DNA of 64,000 nucleotides from a virus: positions 1-64,000 of the IMG/VR virus record IMGVR_UViG_3300031344_000007. The stretch is one strand, 5' to 3'. Made by a program: the position numbers and the translations under genes. Positions 38,630-47,590 of the stretch are shown piece by piece. Numbering within the stretch: the stretch's first letter is position 1; every line of letters begins with the position of its first letter. The notes under the pieces are model-generated. The model was not told the origin of the DNA and made no database searches. It was given only the letters and a program-made list of their open reading frames with translations.

Positions 38630-39052
38630 ATGATAGACAGAACATTTTTAAAATATAAATTTTTTAGAACACATATCGGTGGTGGTTCAAAGAAACATGA
38701 AATTGAAATATTTGAAAAAGTTCAAGGTAGTAATGATGATAATTCTGATTGTGATTGGTTTGAATATCGAAAAATATTTATTCAATATTTTGATGATTTG
38801 CTTAACGTTATTTTTAGCTGGAAAGTATTGTTGAAAAATTTGAGTTATATATTTGCCATTCTTTCAATATTTTTACTGTTTAAAAGTTTATTAATATTTA
38901 TAATCATTTTTTCAATATCATTTATATTTCAAATTCTATATTTATTTTTAAAAAATAAAATAAGAAAAAGATTGAGGGAATATAATATGTGTTTAACAAT
39001 AATATTATATACAATAAAAGAACAAACAGGTTTCGAATTCGATAAAAATTAA
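38630..39052 (+). CDS. membrane protein, 140 aa
   Basis: Two adjacent hydrophobic segments (about residues 64-84 and 87-107) joined by a short turn, with basic residues at the cytoplasmic ends. The N-terminus and C-terminus are soluble and charged. No family recognised; it has its own terminator. Confidence 0.65.
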   Translation: MIDRTFLKYKFFRTHIGGGSKKHEIEIFEKVQGSNDDNSDCDWFEYRKIFIQYFDDLLNVIFSWKVLLKNLSYIFAILSIFLLFKSLLIFIIIFSISFIFQILYLFLKNKIRKRLREYNMCLTIILYTIKEQTGFEFDKN

Positions 39053-39054
39053 AA

Positions 39055-39073
39055 CCACGCCAGTGGCTTTTTT
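39055..39073 (+). terminator. terminator after the 140-aa membrane protein gene
   Basis: CCAC-GCCA-GTGG hairpin followed by seven T residues, 2 bp after the stop codon. Confidence 0.7.
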
Positions 39074-39081
39074 TATTGAAA

Positions 39082-39090
39082 GTATTTATA
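39082..39090 (+). promoter_or_regulatory. GTATTTATA motif upstream of 39104
   Basis: Plus strand AGTATTTATAATAAAA, 13 bp before the ATG. Confidence 0.55.
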
Positions 39091-39103
39091 ATAAAATTAC
39101 ATT

Positions 39104-39589
39104 ATGGACTACGAAGATAATAAATTAAAATTAATTTTTATTTTAAAAATTGGTTATAATGCAAAAGGAGATGGTTTATATGAATTTATATTTTCGTTAG
39201 ACCCTACAAATATTGATGTAGAAGGTTGGTTATGGGATATAAGTCCAGCTTGCGATAATGCAATGCCTCCGACTGAAAATTATTTTAATGCAATTTTTAA
39301 TCTAAAAACTAGTTCATTCGATTTATTTTGTTTACATGAAGCGGTGGATAGAGAATATATGCATGGTTATCATACAATACATGCTTTAGCATATGAAACT
39401 GAAAAACAATCAGATGAAAATGGTAATTCTGGTGATTATGAAAAAATGTTTGAAAAAAATGAGGAGGAATTTCCATTATTAGTGTTTCATTATGGTATGA
39501 CATTAACTAAAATCAAAGATTTACTTAGTGCTAGAAAAATTATTTTAAAAAATAATGAATTTGTTGAGACATCTTCAATAAAATTATAG
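39104..39589 (+). CDS. hypothetical protein, 161 aa
   Basis: Acidic protein with strand-rich N-terminus (LIFILKIGYNAKGDGLYEFIFSLDP) and an HEAVDREYMHGYH segment near 80 that could bind metal. No family recognised. Followed after 17 bp by a 61-aa gene. Confidence 0.6.
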   Translation: MDYEDNKLKLIFILKIGYNAKGDGLYEFIFSLDPTNIDVEGWLWDISPACDNAMPPTENYFNAIFNLKTSSFDLFCLHEAVDREYMHGYHTIHALAYETEKQSDENGNSGDYEKMFEKNEEEFPLLVFHYGMTLTKIKDLLSARKIILKNNEFVETSSIKL

Positions 39590-39606
39590 TATTTAATGAA
39601 TAATAA

Positions 39607-39792
39607 ATGTGTAGCTTAATAGAAGAAATACAATATCAATCTATGATGCTAATTCGATGGATACGAGAACAAAAATTGTATTTATTTGGTGTTAGTAGAG
39701 CATTTTATTGCCAACGAGAAATTGAAGGACAAAGTAAATGCACTCATCAATGCGACCACTGTAAAGAATATTACAAACCTTTGGAACAATAA
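39607..39792 (+). CDS. small Cys-rich protein, 61 aa
   Basis: The C-terminal half has CQRE...CTHQCDHC, a likely zinc knuckle. No further assignment. The next gene on the opposite strand ends 5 bp beyond. Confidence 0.5.
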   Translation: MCSLIEEIQYQSMMLIRWIREQKLYLFGVSRAFYCQREIEGQSKCTHQCDHCKEYYKPLEQ

Positions 39793-39797
39793 AAAAA

Positions 39798-40382
39798 TTA
39801 AGTTAAAGAATGAATAATATATAAAATTGTATCTTTACTAACGCCATATTCTTTTGCTAACATATTAGCAGTATATTGTTTAGGAATATATTTTTGTTTT
39901 ATCTCGTTTCTTTGTATTGGTGTTGTTTTATACTTTCCATAAAATTTATTTTTTAATTTATCACTAATTTTCTTTTTTGATTCGACAGTATGCCTATATC
40001 CAATACGATTTTTATTACCTAAATTTATAACTCTCATTTTTTGACAAAATTCTTTAGGCATTTTTTTATTCTTATTCCAAGGTATTCTACCTAAACAATT
40101 TTTAGCATTTTTACAAATATTAAAATATGTATTGGTCATATCTAAGAAATATTGTTCTCTAACCAACAATTTTTCTTTTGAACATTCTTCAATTAATGTA
40201 AAAATTAAATCATTTATACCATATTTATTAAAATGTCGTTGTAGTTTTATTGAATGATGTTTATTTTGTTTTAAATCATATCTGTGTTTATTCCATCGTT
40301 GGAAAACATTAATCGTACTTCCAATATATATTCGTTCTGGACGTATTATTGATTGGATTTTATATATACCAATTATTTTCAT
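39798..40382 (-). CDS. GIY-YIG homing endonuclease
   Basis: 194 aa. GIYKIQS near residue 4 and YIGSTINVFQRWNKHR near 19 form the GIY-YIG catalytic core, with Tyr, Arg and His in place and Glu in VREQYFLD near 75. A NUMOD-like basic middle section (HTVESKKKISDKLK) and a C-terminal helix-turn-helix (NMLAKEYGVSKDTILYIIHS) provide DNA binding. It is inserted against the direction of the surrounding structural genes, just before the terminase gene. Confidence 0.9.
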   Translation of the reverse strand: MKIIGIYKIQSIIRPERIYIGSTINVFQRWNKHRYDLKQNKHHSIKLQRHFNKYGINDLIFTLIEECSKEKLLVREQYFLDMTNTYFNICKNAKNCLGRIPWNKNKKMPKEFCQKMRVINLGNKNRIGYRHTVESKKKISDKLKNKFYGKYKTTPIQRNEIKQKYIPKQYTANMLAKEYGVSKDTILYIIHSLT

Positions 40383-40389
40383 ATGTCTA

Positions 40390-40398
40390 TATAAATAC
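40390..40398 (-). promoter_or_regulatory. GTATTTATA motif of the GIY-YIG gene
   Basis: Minus strand AGTATTTATATAG, 8 bp before the start codon at 40382. Confidence 0.55.
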
Positions 40399-40423
40399 TG
40401 TGTTTTGCGGTTTTATAATATCG

Positions 40424-40432
40424 AGTATTTAT
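40424..40432 (+). promoter_or_regulatory. GTATTTATT motif upstream of the terminase gene
   Basis: Plus strand AGTATTTATTATAAATATTTA, 16 bp before the ATG at 40448, back to back with the minus-strand motif at 40390. Confidence 0.55.
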
Positions 40433-40447
40433 TATAAATATTTATAA

Positions 40448-42505
40448 ATGTCTGAAGATATTGACAAATTAAAAGATAAAGAAGAAGAACAATTCCCTGA
40501 CCATATTCCAGTAGTTCCATTTGATGTTCAAAAGGAAAGAGAAAAAGAAGAACAAAGAAAATTAGCAAAAGAACTTCGAAAAAAATCTAAGAATACTGAA
40601 CCTATTATTATTACAAAATCTGGTGTAATAAAAAAAGCAAGCGAATTAAATTATACTGAACAAGAAGATGAGATTATTCGTTGCGCATCAAACCCAATCT
40701 ATTTTATTGAAACATATTTAACAATTTTTGACCAAACTCAAGGTAAAGCTGGTCTTATTGTTCCTTTCAAATTATTTGAATTTCAAAAAGAATTAATTCA
40801 ATCATATTTGGAAAATCGTTTTGTTGTTGCAAACAAATATAGACAAGCAGGAGTTACAACCACCACGTCAGCATATATAGCATGGTATGTTATGTTTAAT
40901 CGTAATAGACAAGTTGCAATTGTTGCTGATAAACTTGAAACTGCTCGTGATGAAATAATGAGTGATGTTGTTGATTTTATTGAAAATTGTCCTGTATGGC
41001 TTAGACCAAAAACTGGAAGAAATACAGAAAAGAACTTAAAAGATACGCAAAAATTAAAGTACTACGATAATGATTCAAAATTAGGTGCTTTTGCATCAAA
41101 GAGTTTACGTGGTATGACACCAACGCTCTTGTTTTGGGATGAAACTGCATGGGCGGAAAAGGGTGATAAATTCTGGACTTCAGCACAACCAACATTACAA
41201 ACTGGTGGTGCTGCTATTATGGTTAGCACTCCATCTGGGATGGATTCTGTATTTTATAAACATTTTAGTGAAGCAAGAAAAGGAAAAAATAATTTTAAAG
41301 CAATTGAATTATGGTGGTTTAATGACCCTCGTTATAATAAAGAATTGGTTTGGCTTAAAAATAAAGGTAAAACCACTGAAATTAAATTAATTGATGAAAA
41401 TTGGACTAATGAAAAAAGAATTCAATTAATGGATGATGGCTGGGAAGCATCTTCACCTTGGTTTGAAGAACAGATTCGTAACGCAAATGGCGATATGAAA
41501 CGTATTGCGCAAGAACTTATGTGCAATTTTTTGGGGTCTGGTGATAATTTTATTGCAGAAGAATATTTAAAAAGAATTGAAGAAAATGAAAAACAGCCTC
41601 CTATTCGTCAAGAATATATAGATGGTAATATGTGGATTTGGAAAGACCCTGAACCCGGAGAAGATTATATTATGGCATTAGATGCCTCTCCGGGTCATGG
41701 GGAAGATAATTCAACACTCAATATGCTTAAAACTATAGAAATTATTGAAGAAAAAATAATAAAAAAAGGTGATAAAATAAAAAAAGTTAAAACAAAAAGA
41801 CATAAAGTTGAACAAGTTGCTGAGTATTATGGCAAAGTAACACCACAAATGTTATCAGAAATAGCATATCAATATGGTAAAAGATATAATAATGCATATT
41901 GTATTGTTGATATTACTGGCGGTTATGGTGTGCAGAGTGTTGAAAAATTATTAGAATTTGGGTATGGCAATGAACATATTCATTATGCGGAAGTAACACA
42001 TAAACCAAGTAGAGATAGATTACAAGGATATATAAAAAAAGGTCAAAAAATAATGTCTGATGGTAGTATAATAAATGTTGATTTAATTCCCGGATTTTTT
42101 ATTGGTAATAATCGTGCATCAGTTATTCAGGAAATGCAAAGAGCAATACATTTGGAAGATGTTATCATTAGGTCGATTAGATTATTAGAAGAATTAAAAA
42201 CATTTGTAACTATTGCAGGAAATAGAGTTGCCGACCATAAACGTACATTTCATGATGACTCAATTATGGGATTAAGTATTGGTTTATATGTGCTCAATTT
42301 TGATATGGCTAGATATAAACAAAGTAAAGGAATGACTGAACATATGCTTAATGCTATAATTACTAATAATGATATTAATGAAATGAAGGGAAAAATGGAT
42401 ATTAAGAATAGACCAATGATTTCACCTAATAGCGTATCACCATTAAATCCCTATGGGGCAAATGCATGGTTATTTAATGGTATTAAAGATAAAAAGAAAA
42501 CATAG
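40448..42505 (+). CDS. terL: terminase large subunit (gp17-type)
   Basis: 685 aa. It pumps DNA into the prohead using ATP and cuts the concatemer. A charged N-terminal 60 residues precede the ATPase: Walker A-type KYRQAGVTTT near 136, TLLFWDETAW (Walker B and catalytic Glu) near 225, and a coupling motif MVSTPSGMDS near 258. The C-terminal RNase-H-like nuclease has MALDASPG near 411, VDITGG near 492 and HDDSIMGLSIG near 600 with the acidic metal ligands. No intein here. A long basic insertion KIIKKGDKIKKVKTKRHK near 435 is unusual. Confidence 0.93.
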   Translation: MSEDIDKLKDKEEEQFPDHIPVVPFDVQKEREKEEQRKLAKELRKKSKNTEPIIITKSGVIKKASELNYTEQEDEIIRCASNPIYFIETYLTIFDQTQGKAGLIVPFKLFEFQKELIQSYLENRFVVANKYRQAGVTTTTSAYIAWYVMFNRNRQVAIVADKLETARDEIMSDVVDFIENCPVWLRPKTGRNTEKNLKDTQKLKYYDNDSKLGAFASKSLRGMTPTLLFWDETAWAEKGDKFWTSAQPTLQTGGAAIMVSTPSGMDSVFYKHFSEARKGKNNFKAIELWWFNDPRYNKELVWLKNKGKTTEIKLIDENWTNEKRIQLMDDGWEASSPWFEEQIRNANGDMKRIAQELMCNFLGSGDNFIAEEYLKRIEENEKQPPIRQEYIDGNMWIWKDPEPGEDYIMALDASPGHGEDNSTLNMLKTIEIIEEKIIKKGDKIKKVKTKRHKVEQVAEYYGKVTPQMLSEIAYQYGKRYNNAYCIVDITGGYGVQSVEKLLEFGYGNEHIHYAEVTHKPSRDRLQGYIKKGQKIMSDGSIINVDLIPGFFIGNNRASVIQEMQRAIHLEDVIIRSIRLLEELKTFVTIAGNRVADHKRTFHDDSIMGLSIGLYVLNFDMARYKQSKGMTEHMLNAIITNNDINEMKGKMDIKNRPMISPNSVSPLNPYGANAWLFNGIKDKKKT

Positions 42506-42543
42506 AATGTATTTATATTTAAATAACTTTTCAAAAAATCTTA

Positions 42544-42552
42544 GTATTTATA
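42544..42552 (+). promoter_or_regulatory. GTATTTATA motif upstream of the portal gene
   Basis: Plus strand AGTATTTATAAAAAAATATAA, 22 bp before the ATG; nearly identical to the copy at 36034. Confidence 0.6.
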
Positions 42553-42574
42553 AAAAAATATAAAAATTTATAAA

Positions 42575-45500
42575 ATGGCTGAACCAGCAAAAAATAAAGG
42601 AACTGTATATCAAGAACTCAATAAAATGATGAATCTTGATGGGTTTGGTTTTCAAGATAATCAACCTACAAGTGTAATGCAACAAGCATCCGCACCACCA
42701 TCAGAAAAATCTAAAATAATTATTAAGGGTAATAGTCCTGAAGAAATTCATAAAAAGGGTTTAGAGTTAGAACAGAAAAGAGAACTTCAAAATAAATTTT
42801 TTAGAACAACTGATAGGGGTTTTCAAAAAGCACTTCAATATGAAGCAGCAAGATTACCTGCATACATGGATTATGAAGGGATGGAATATTATCCTATTAT
42901 CAGCAGTGCGTTAGATTTATTCATGGAAGAAGCAACTACAATTGGTTTCAATGGTAAAATGTTAAATATATATTCCAATAAAGAAAGAATAAAAATGTTG
43001 TTAGAGGAATTTTTTTATGATATAGTAAATGTTAATGTTAATTTACCATTCTGGGTAAGAAATACACCAATTAAATATGATAGTATTATCCCATTATTGA
43101 GTGGTGAAGAAATCACAATAAAAGAATTATCAGAAAGATTAAAGAAAAACCCAAAGGATGAAATTTGGACTTATTCAATTCAAGATAAAACAAATAAAAT
43201 AGTTGCTGGTAAAATAGTTTGGTGTGATTTAACTAGAAAAGATAGTGATATATTAAAAATTACTTTCGATGATGGTACATATGTTGAAACAACACCAGAC
43301 CATGAATATATGCTTAGAAATGGTTCATATTTAAGAGCAGATAAATTAAATGCTGGTTCTAGTTTAATGCCATTTTATACATTAACAAGTAATGAGGCTA
43401 ATTATATTTCTGGATACGAAAAAGTTTATAATCCAGCATCAAATCATCATGTATTTACCCATAGAATTGTTGCACAAGAATGTGTTATTAATTTAGATGA
43501 AGAGAATAGAATAAAAGAAGATTTTGTTACACACCATGTTGATTTTAATAAAAAGAATAATAGTCCTTCAAATTTATTAAGAATGACAAATGCTGAACAT
43601 GGTAATTATCATGCTAAACTAGGTAATGTGGGAAAAATTATATTACAAAGAGAAGATGTAAGAAAAAATAGAATGTTAGGTATTGATAAATATTTACGTT
43701 CAGAAAAAAGAAAAAAAAGATTATCAAAAGAAATGTTAGGAATTTACCCAACTTATTTTGATAAATATAATAACAGTCCATTACATGATGAACATAATAT
43801 TATTCGTAAGAATAAAATGACAGAATTGTGGTTAGATGAAAATTATCAGAATAAAGTAAAAGATAAGATGCAATTAAAATTAAATGATAATTGTTTAAAA
43901 CATATAGTTAATATTTTGGGTCGTAGTAAGACATATATTGGATGTGCTAATTTAGGAAAAGAATTAATGAAAGATGCTCAATTCATGCTATTATTTAAAT
44001 CATCTAATCCTAATATTAGAAAAAATTTAAATAAATCATTAAGTAGTACTACATTATATAAACTTATATTTAGAAAAACGCAAATGAAATATTGTGATTT
44101 TGTGTCAAGTATTAATCCTAAGATAATTAATGAAACAAATTTTAAAAGAGCAAATGCTATTTCAAATAAATCTAATATAAAAGCATCATCAATATTAAAT
44201 CATAAAGTATTATCGATTGAAAAAATTGATGAAAAATGCGATGTTTATTGTATGGAAGTTGTTGGCAAAAACAATGAGCAAGATAGACATAATTTTCCTG
44301 TTTGTAGTAAAAATGAAAACGGTGAATATACCAGAAATGGTGTCTTTCTTTCGAATTGTAAATATGGCGATAATTTCGTCCTATTATATGGTGAACGTAA
44401 AAAAGGTATTACTCATGTGAAACAATTAGTTAATTACGAAATTGAAAGATTTGAAAGAATTCAAAATGGTAAACCATTGGTTAAATTCAAAGAAAGAATG
44501 ACTGGTGACGAATTTAATGTTTTTGAAATTGCTCATTTTCGACTTTTAGGTGATGATAAATATTTACCTTATGGAAGTTCTATTTTAAATAAAGTTCGCA
44601 GAGTTTTTAGACAACTTGTAATGGCAGAAGATGCCATGCTTACATATCGTATTATTCGTGCTGGTGAAAAGAAAGTATTTAAAATTGATGTTGGAAATAT
44701 TGATGAGGATGATATTGAAGAATATATTTATAAAGTTGCTACAAAATTTAAAAAATCAGCACAAGTAAATCCAAATGATGGTCAGATTGATTATCGTTTT
44801 AATATACTTGGTAATGATGAAGATTATTTTATTCCAGTTAGAAATGCAAATACTGAAACTGGTATTGATACATTACCCGGTGCAACTAACCTAGATGCTA
44901 TACAAGATATTGAGTATCTGAGAGATAACCTTTTCATCGGACTTGGGATTCCAAAACCTTTTTTATCATTTCAAGATGCTGCAGGTGCAGGTAAAAATAT
45001 GGCACAATATGATATTAGATTTTCAAAAAAAATAAATCGTATTCAACAAGCCATAATTCAAGAATTGAATAAAATGGCAATGGTTCATTTATATTTATTA
45101 GGATATACTGGCGAAGATTTAAGTAGTTTTACACTTACGCTCACAAATCCAAGTACTCAACAAGAATTATTAAAGTCTGAATTAATGCGTGATAAAGCAC
45201 AAACATATACTGAATTAACACGTGCTGAAGGTGGTATTGCAGCTATGTCACATACTACTGCAAAACGTATGATTTTCAATATGAGTGATAAAGCTATTGT
45301 TGATGATTTGAAACAACAAAAAATGGAAAAAGTTGTTATGCAAGAACTTCAAGATTCTCCAGTTACAATTAAAAAATCTGGTTTGTTTACTGATATTGAT
45401 AAACGTTTTGGTTCACCAGAAGAAATGCCAATATCTGGTGCAACTGCTGGTGGTGCTCTTCCTTCTGCTGGTGGTGGAACTGGTGCTCCACCTGCTGGTG

Positions 45501-45898
45501 GTGCTCTTCCTTCTGCTGGTGGTGGAACTGGTGCTCCACCTGCTGGTGGTGCTCTTCCTTCTGCTGGTGGTATAAATGGTGGTGGAGCAACAGGTGGTGC
45601 TGAAACAATGATGGAAAATAAAAAAAATAAATTAAGTGAAGAAGATTTTAATAAACATATTGAAAAATTAGTATATGGAAGTAGTAAGGAAACTGAAATT
45701 AAAAAAGAAACTGAACATACACAAATTATTCAAGAAAATAATGAAATTAATGATTATTTGAACAACAAAGCATTGAATATGGTTAACGAAATTACTAATT
45801 TATTAGAAAATCATGAAAGTATAAATACAGAACAAAAAAATATTGAAATACAAGATACTGAAATTATGGATATTGAAAACATTGATTTAAACGAATAA
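42575..45898 (+). CDS. portal protein with intein (gp20-type)
   Basis: 1107 aa, about 676 after removal of a 431-aa intein (residues about 164-594). The portal ring is the DNA entry port of the head. The N-part has AYMDYEGMEYYPIISSALDLFMEEAT near 95-120 and the C-part CKYGDNFVLLYGE, YLPYGSSILNKVRRVFRQLVMAEDAMLTYRI near 667 and LGIPKPFLSFQDAAGAGKNMAQYD, which match the portals of large T4-like phages. The tail carries three GGALPSAGGGTGAPPA repeats (about 955-1005) encoded by near-identical 48-bp units, then an acidic C-terminus. Confidence 0.88.
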   Translation: MAEPAKNKGTVYQELNKMMNLDGFGFQDNQPTSVMQQASAPPSEKSKIIIKGNSPEEIHKKGLELEQKRELQNKFFRTTDRGFQKALQYEAARLPAYMDYEGMEYYPIISSALDLFMEEATTIGFNGKMLNIYSNKERIKMLLEEFFYDIVNVNVNLPFWVRNTPIKYDSIIPLLSGEEITIKELSERLKKNPKDEIWTYSIQDKTNKIVAGKIVWCDLTRKDSDILKITFDDGTYVETTPDHEYMLRNGSYLRADKLNAGSSLMPFYTLTSNEANYISGYEKVYNPASNHHVFTHRIVAQECVINLDEENRIKEDFVTHHVDFNKKNNSPSNLLRMTNAEHGNYHAKLGNVGKIILQREDVRKNRMLGIDKYLRSEKRKKRLSKEMLGIYPTYFDKYNNSPLHDEHNIIRKNKMTELWLDENYQNKVKDKMQLKLNDNCLKHIVNILGRSKTYIGCANLGKELMKDAQFMLLFKSSNPNIRKNLNKSLSSTTLYKLIFRKTQMKYCDFVSSINPKIINETNFKRANAISNKSNIKASSILNHKVLSIEKIDEKCDVYCMEVVGKNNEQDRHNFPVCSKNENGEYTRNGVFLSNCKYGDNFVLLYGERKKGITHVKQLVNYEIERFERIQNGKPLVKFKERMTGDEFNVFEIAHFRLLGDDKYLPYGSSILNKVRRVFRQLVMAEDAMLTYRIIRAGEKKVFKIDVGNIDEDDIEEYIYKVATKFKKSAQVNPNDGQIDYRFNILGNDEDYFIPVRNANTETGIDTLPGATNLDAIQDIEYLRDNLFIGLGIPKPFLSFQDAAGAGKNMAQYDIRFSKKINRIQQAIIQELNKMAMVHLYLLGYTGEDLSSFTLTLTNPSTQQELLKSELMRDKAQTYTELTRAEGGIAAMSHTTAKRMIFNMSDKAIVDDLKQQKMEKVVMQELQDSPVTIKKSGLFTDIDKRFGSPEEMPISGATAGGALPSAGGGTGAPPAGGALPSAGGGTGAPPAGGALPSAGGINGGGATGGAETMMENKKNKLSEEDFNKHIEKLVYGSSKETEIKKETEHTQIIQENNEINDYLNNKALNMVNEITNLLENHESINTEQKNIEIQDTEIMDIENIDLNE
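43064..44356 (+). mobile_element. intein in the portal gene, with HNH-like insert
   Basis: Inserted directly before the Cys of CKYGDNF. Hint-domain marks: IKYDSIIPLLSG (block A), TPDHEYML (block B), CDVYCMEV...RHNFPV (block F) and FLSN before Cys+1 (block G). A nuclease-like middle with HHVDFNKKNNSPSNLLRM...NAEHGNYH resembles HNH enzymes. The first residue would be Thr or Pro instead of the usual Cys or Ser, so it may splice by a non-standard route or not at all. Confidence 0.8.
45440..45585 (+). repeat. Gly/Ala/Pro-coding tandem repeat in portal
   Basis: Nearly perfect tandem copies of a 48-bp unit encoding Gly-Gly-Ala-Leu-Pro-Ser-Ala followed by a Gly/Thr/Ala/Pro stretch. Probably a flexible linker and prone to length change. 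Confidence 0.8.
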
Positions 45899-45951
45899 TT
45901 TAGATATATTATTTATATATTGCATGATGATAACATTTACAATTAATTTTA

Positions 45952-45960
45952 GTATTTATT
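45952..45960 (+). promoter_or_regulatory. GTATTTATT motif upstream of 45980
   Basis: Plus strand AGTATTTATTATAAATC, 19 bp before the ATG. Confidence 0.5.
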
Positions 45961-45979
45961 ATAAATCGAATAATATCAT

Positions 45980-46768
45980 ATGAAAAACGCCAACATAGGA
46001 GTAGTTAATTTAATAATTTCAAACAAATTAAAAGATTCTTATTTTAATGATAAATTGATTGAAGAATCTAAAAAAATTGCTTTTGATTTTCTTGATATAA
46101 TCAAAAGTTCTCCAATTTTACAATTAGAATTTAAAGTGTTTAATAATATGGAAAATAAACACATTGAAAATGATGTTGCTGCAACTCGTTATATAGATAA
46201 TAATATTAAATTATTTGAAGTTTATACTATTCAAGAAATTGATGCTGCGCATGAAAAGTTGACTACTTTGTATGAAGAAGTTCCCGCATTTTACGGTCAA
46301 ACAGAACAAGATAAACTTAAATTATATGAAGCAATAGATAATTTAATTAGAGAATCTCTCCAAGATTATGATAATATTAATGTTGATAATTTACATGAAT
46401 CATTTACTTTAGTTTTAAATCATATAAAAACACAAAGGAAATCATTAATTGAAAATGTTGAAGTAAAACCTATTGATGAAAATGTTATTGAAATTGCAGT
46501 AAATAAATTTAATGAAAAATATGAATCATTGGATGAAAATGATAGAAATTTACTTACAACTCTTATTAAATCAAATGATATAAGCAAAAAAATACTTCTT
46601 GAAACTTATAAAACTGAAACTCTTACTATTTTAGAAAGCATATATAAAGATAATGCTAAAGATAGTGTTGTAAATGCTATTCAAAAAATAAAAGAAATGA
46701 TTTATAAACAAGAAAATGTTGATGATAATATTATCAGCTTGCATGAACTAAAAAAAGAATTACTTTAA
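45980..46768 (+). CDS. hypothetical structural-region protein, 262 aa
   Basis: An all-helical acidic protein with no known domain. It is encoded alone on the plus strand right after the portal gene with its own motif and overlaps the convergent transglycosylase gene by 4 bp. Similar helical proteins accompany portals in other phages, but I cannot name it. Confidence 0.6.
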   Translation: MKNANIGVVNLIISNKLKDSYFNDKLIEESKKIAFDFLDIIKSSPILQLEFKVFNNMENKHIENDVAATRYIDNNIKLFEVYTIQEIDAAHEKLTTLYEEVPAFYGQTEQDKLKLYEAIDNLIRESLQDYDNINVDNLHESFTLVLNHIKTQRKSLIENVEVKPIDENVIEIAVNKFNEKYESLDENDRNLLTTLIKSNDISKKILLETYKTETLTILESIYKDNAKDSVVNAIQKIKEMIYKQENVDDNIISLHELKKELL

Positions 46769-47589
46769 GTTCTAAGATGTGTTTCATCTACTTGAGCTTG
46801 ATAAGAATCAAAAGGTAATTTCATTCCCAATTCATCATAACCAAAATTATTATATAAGAATTTAAATATACTTAATACATAATTAACTCCTTCTAATTCA
46901 GAACCGGGTTTATGTTTCGATGCATTTTGTATTGATGTACTGTAAGAAGGGGTACAAGGGAGGTGTTCACCTCTACTATAACCAAATAATGTGCTACTTG
47001 CAGTACCTTTAGTGAAATTATCTGAAATATATTTCATATAAACAAATTGTGCCTTAATCATTATTTTAGGATTATCACAAATATTTTGATGTAAAAATGG
47101 TCTATTTTTTGGTCCATCTTGCCAATTTATATAACTACTTGGCAAATTAGGATTACTTAAAAAACCAATAGTAAGTGCATCTTTTTCTAATTGAGAAAAG
47201 AAATTCTTATTAACTTTAAATATTTGGTCATAAACTGTTGGCATAATAAATTGACTAATTCCTCCTGCAGTACTTACAACTTTTTCATTTTCAGCAACAT
47301 AATTCCACACCTTATATGCAGATTCTTGATATGCTTGTGCTGCAATAATGTTTGGGTCTATTTTATATAAACCGCCAAATTCATTAAGCCAATTAATTAA
47401 TGCTTCACCTAATTGTTGATTTGTTTTAATATTTCCATTAATATTTGGATTTGATGTCCAAGATTTATTTATTTTTGGGTCGCTATCAGGTAAAGGTCCA
47501 TTATTTCCAACCAATAATGAGTTACCTGTTCCATTACATGCATTACGAATAAATGTTTTACCTTTTTCAGTTAATGATGTTTTTGCCAT
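46765..47589 (-). CDS. lytic transglycosylase-like protein
   Basis: 274 aa. IDPNIIAAQAYQESAYKVWN near residue 77 contains the catalytic Glu in the SLT-type ES motif, and AGGISQFIMPTVYDQI near 107 is the following G-x-x-Q-F-x-P element. No signal peptide, so it is not a secreted endolysin with a Sec route; encoded immediately downstream of the large baseplate gene, it fits a tail-associated enzyme that opens peptidoglycan during infection. Possible alternative: endolysin released by a holin. Confidence 0.8.
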   Translation of the reverse strand: MAKTSLTEKGKTFIRNACNGTGNSLLVGNNGPLPDSDPKINKSWTSNPNINGNIKTNQQLGEALINWLNEFGGLYKIDPNIIAAQAYQESAYKVWNYVAENEKVVSTAGGISQFIMPTVYDQIFKVNKNFFSQLEKDALTIGFLSNPNLPSSYINWQDGPKNRPFLHQNICDNPKIMIKAQFVYMKYISDNFTKGTASSTLFGYSRGEHLPCTPSYSTSIQNASKHKPGSELEGVNYVLSIFKFLYNNFGYDELGMKLPFDSYQAQVDETHLRT

Positions 47590-47590
47590 A

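Noticed and set aside
45387-45608. Antisense His/Gln-rich frame opposite the portal tail.
   Set aside because: It is the complement of the Gly/Ala/Pro-coding repeat and shows repeat-driven composition only.
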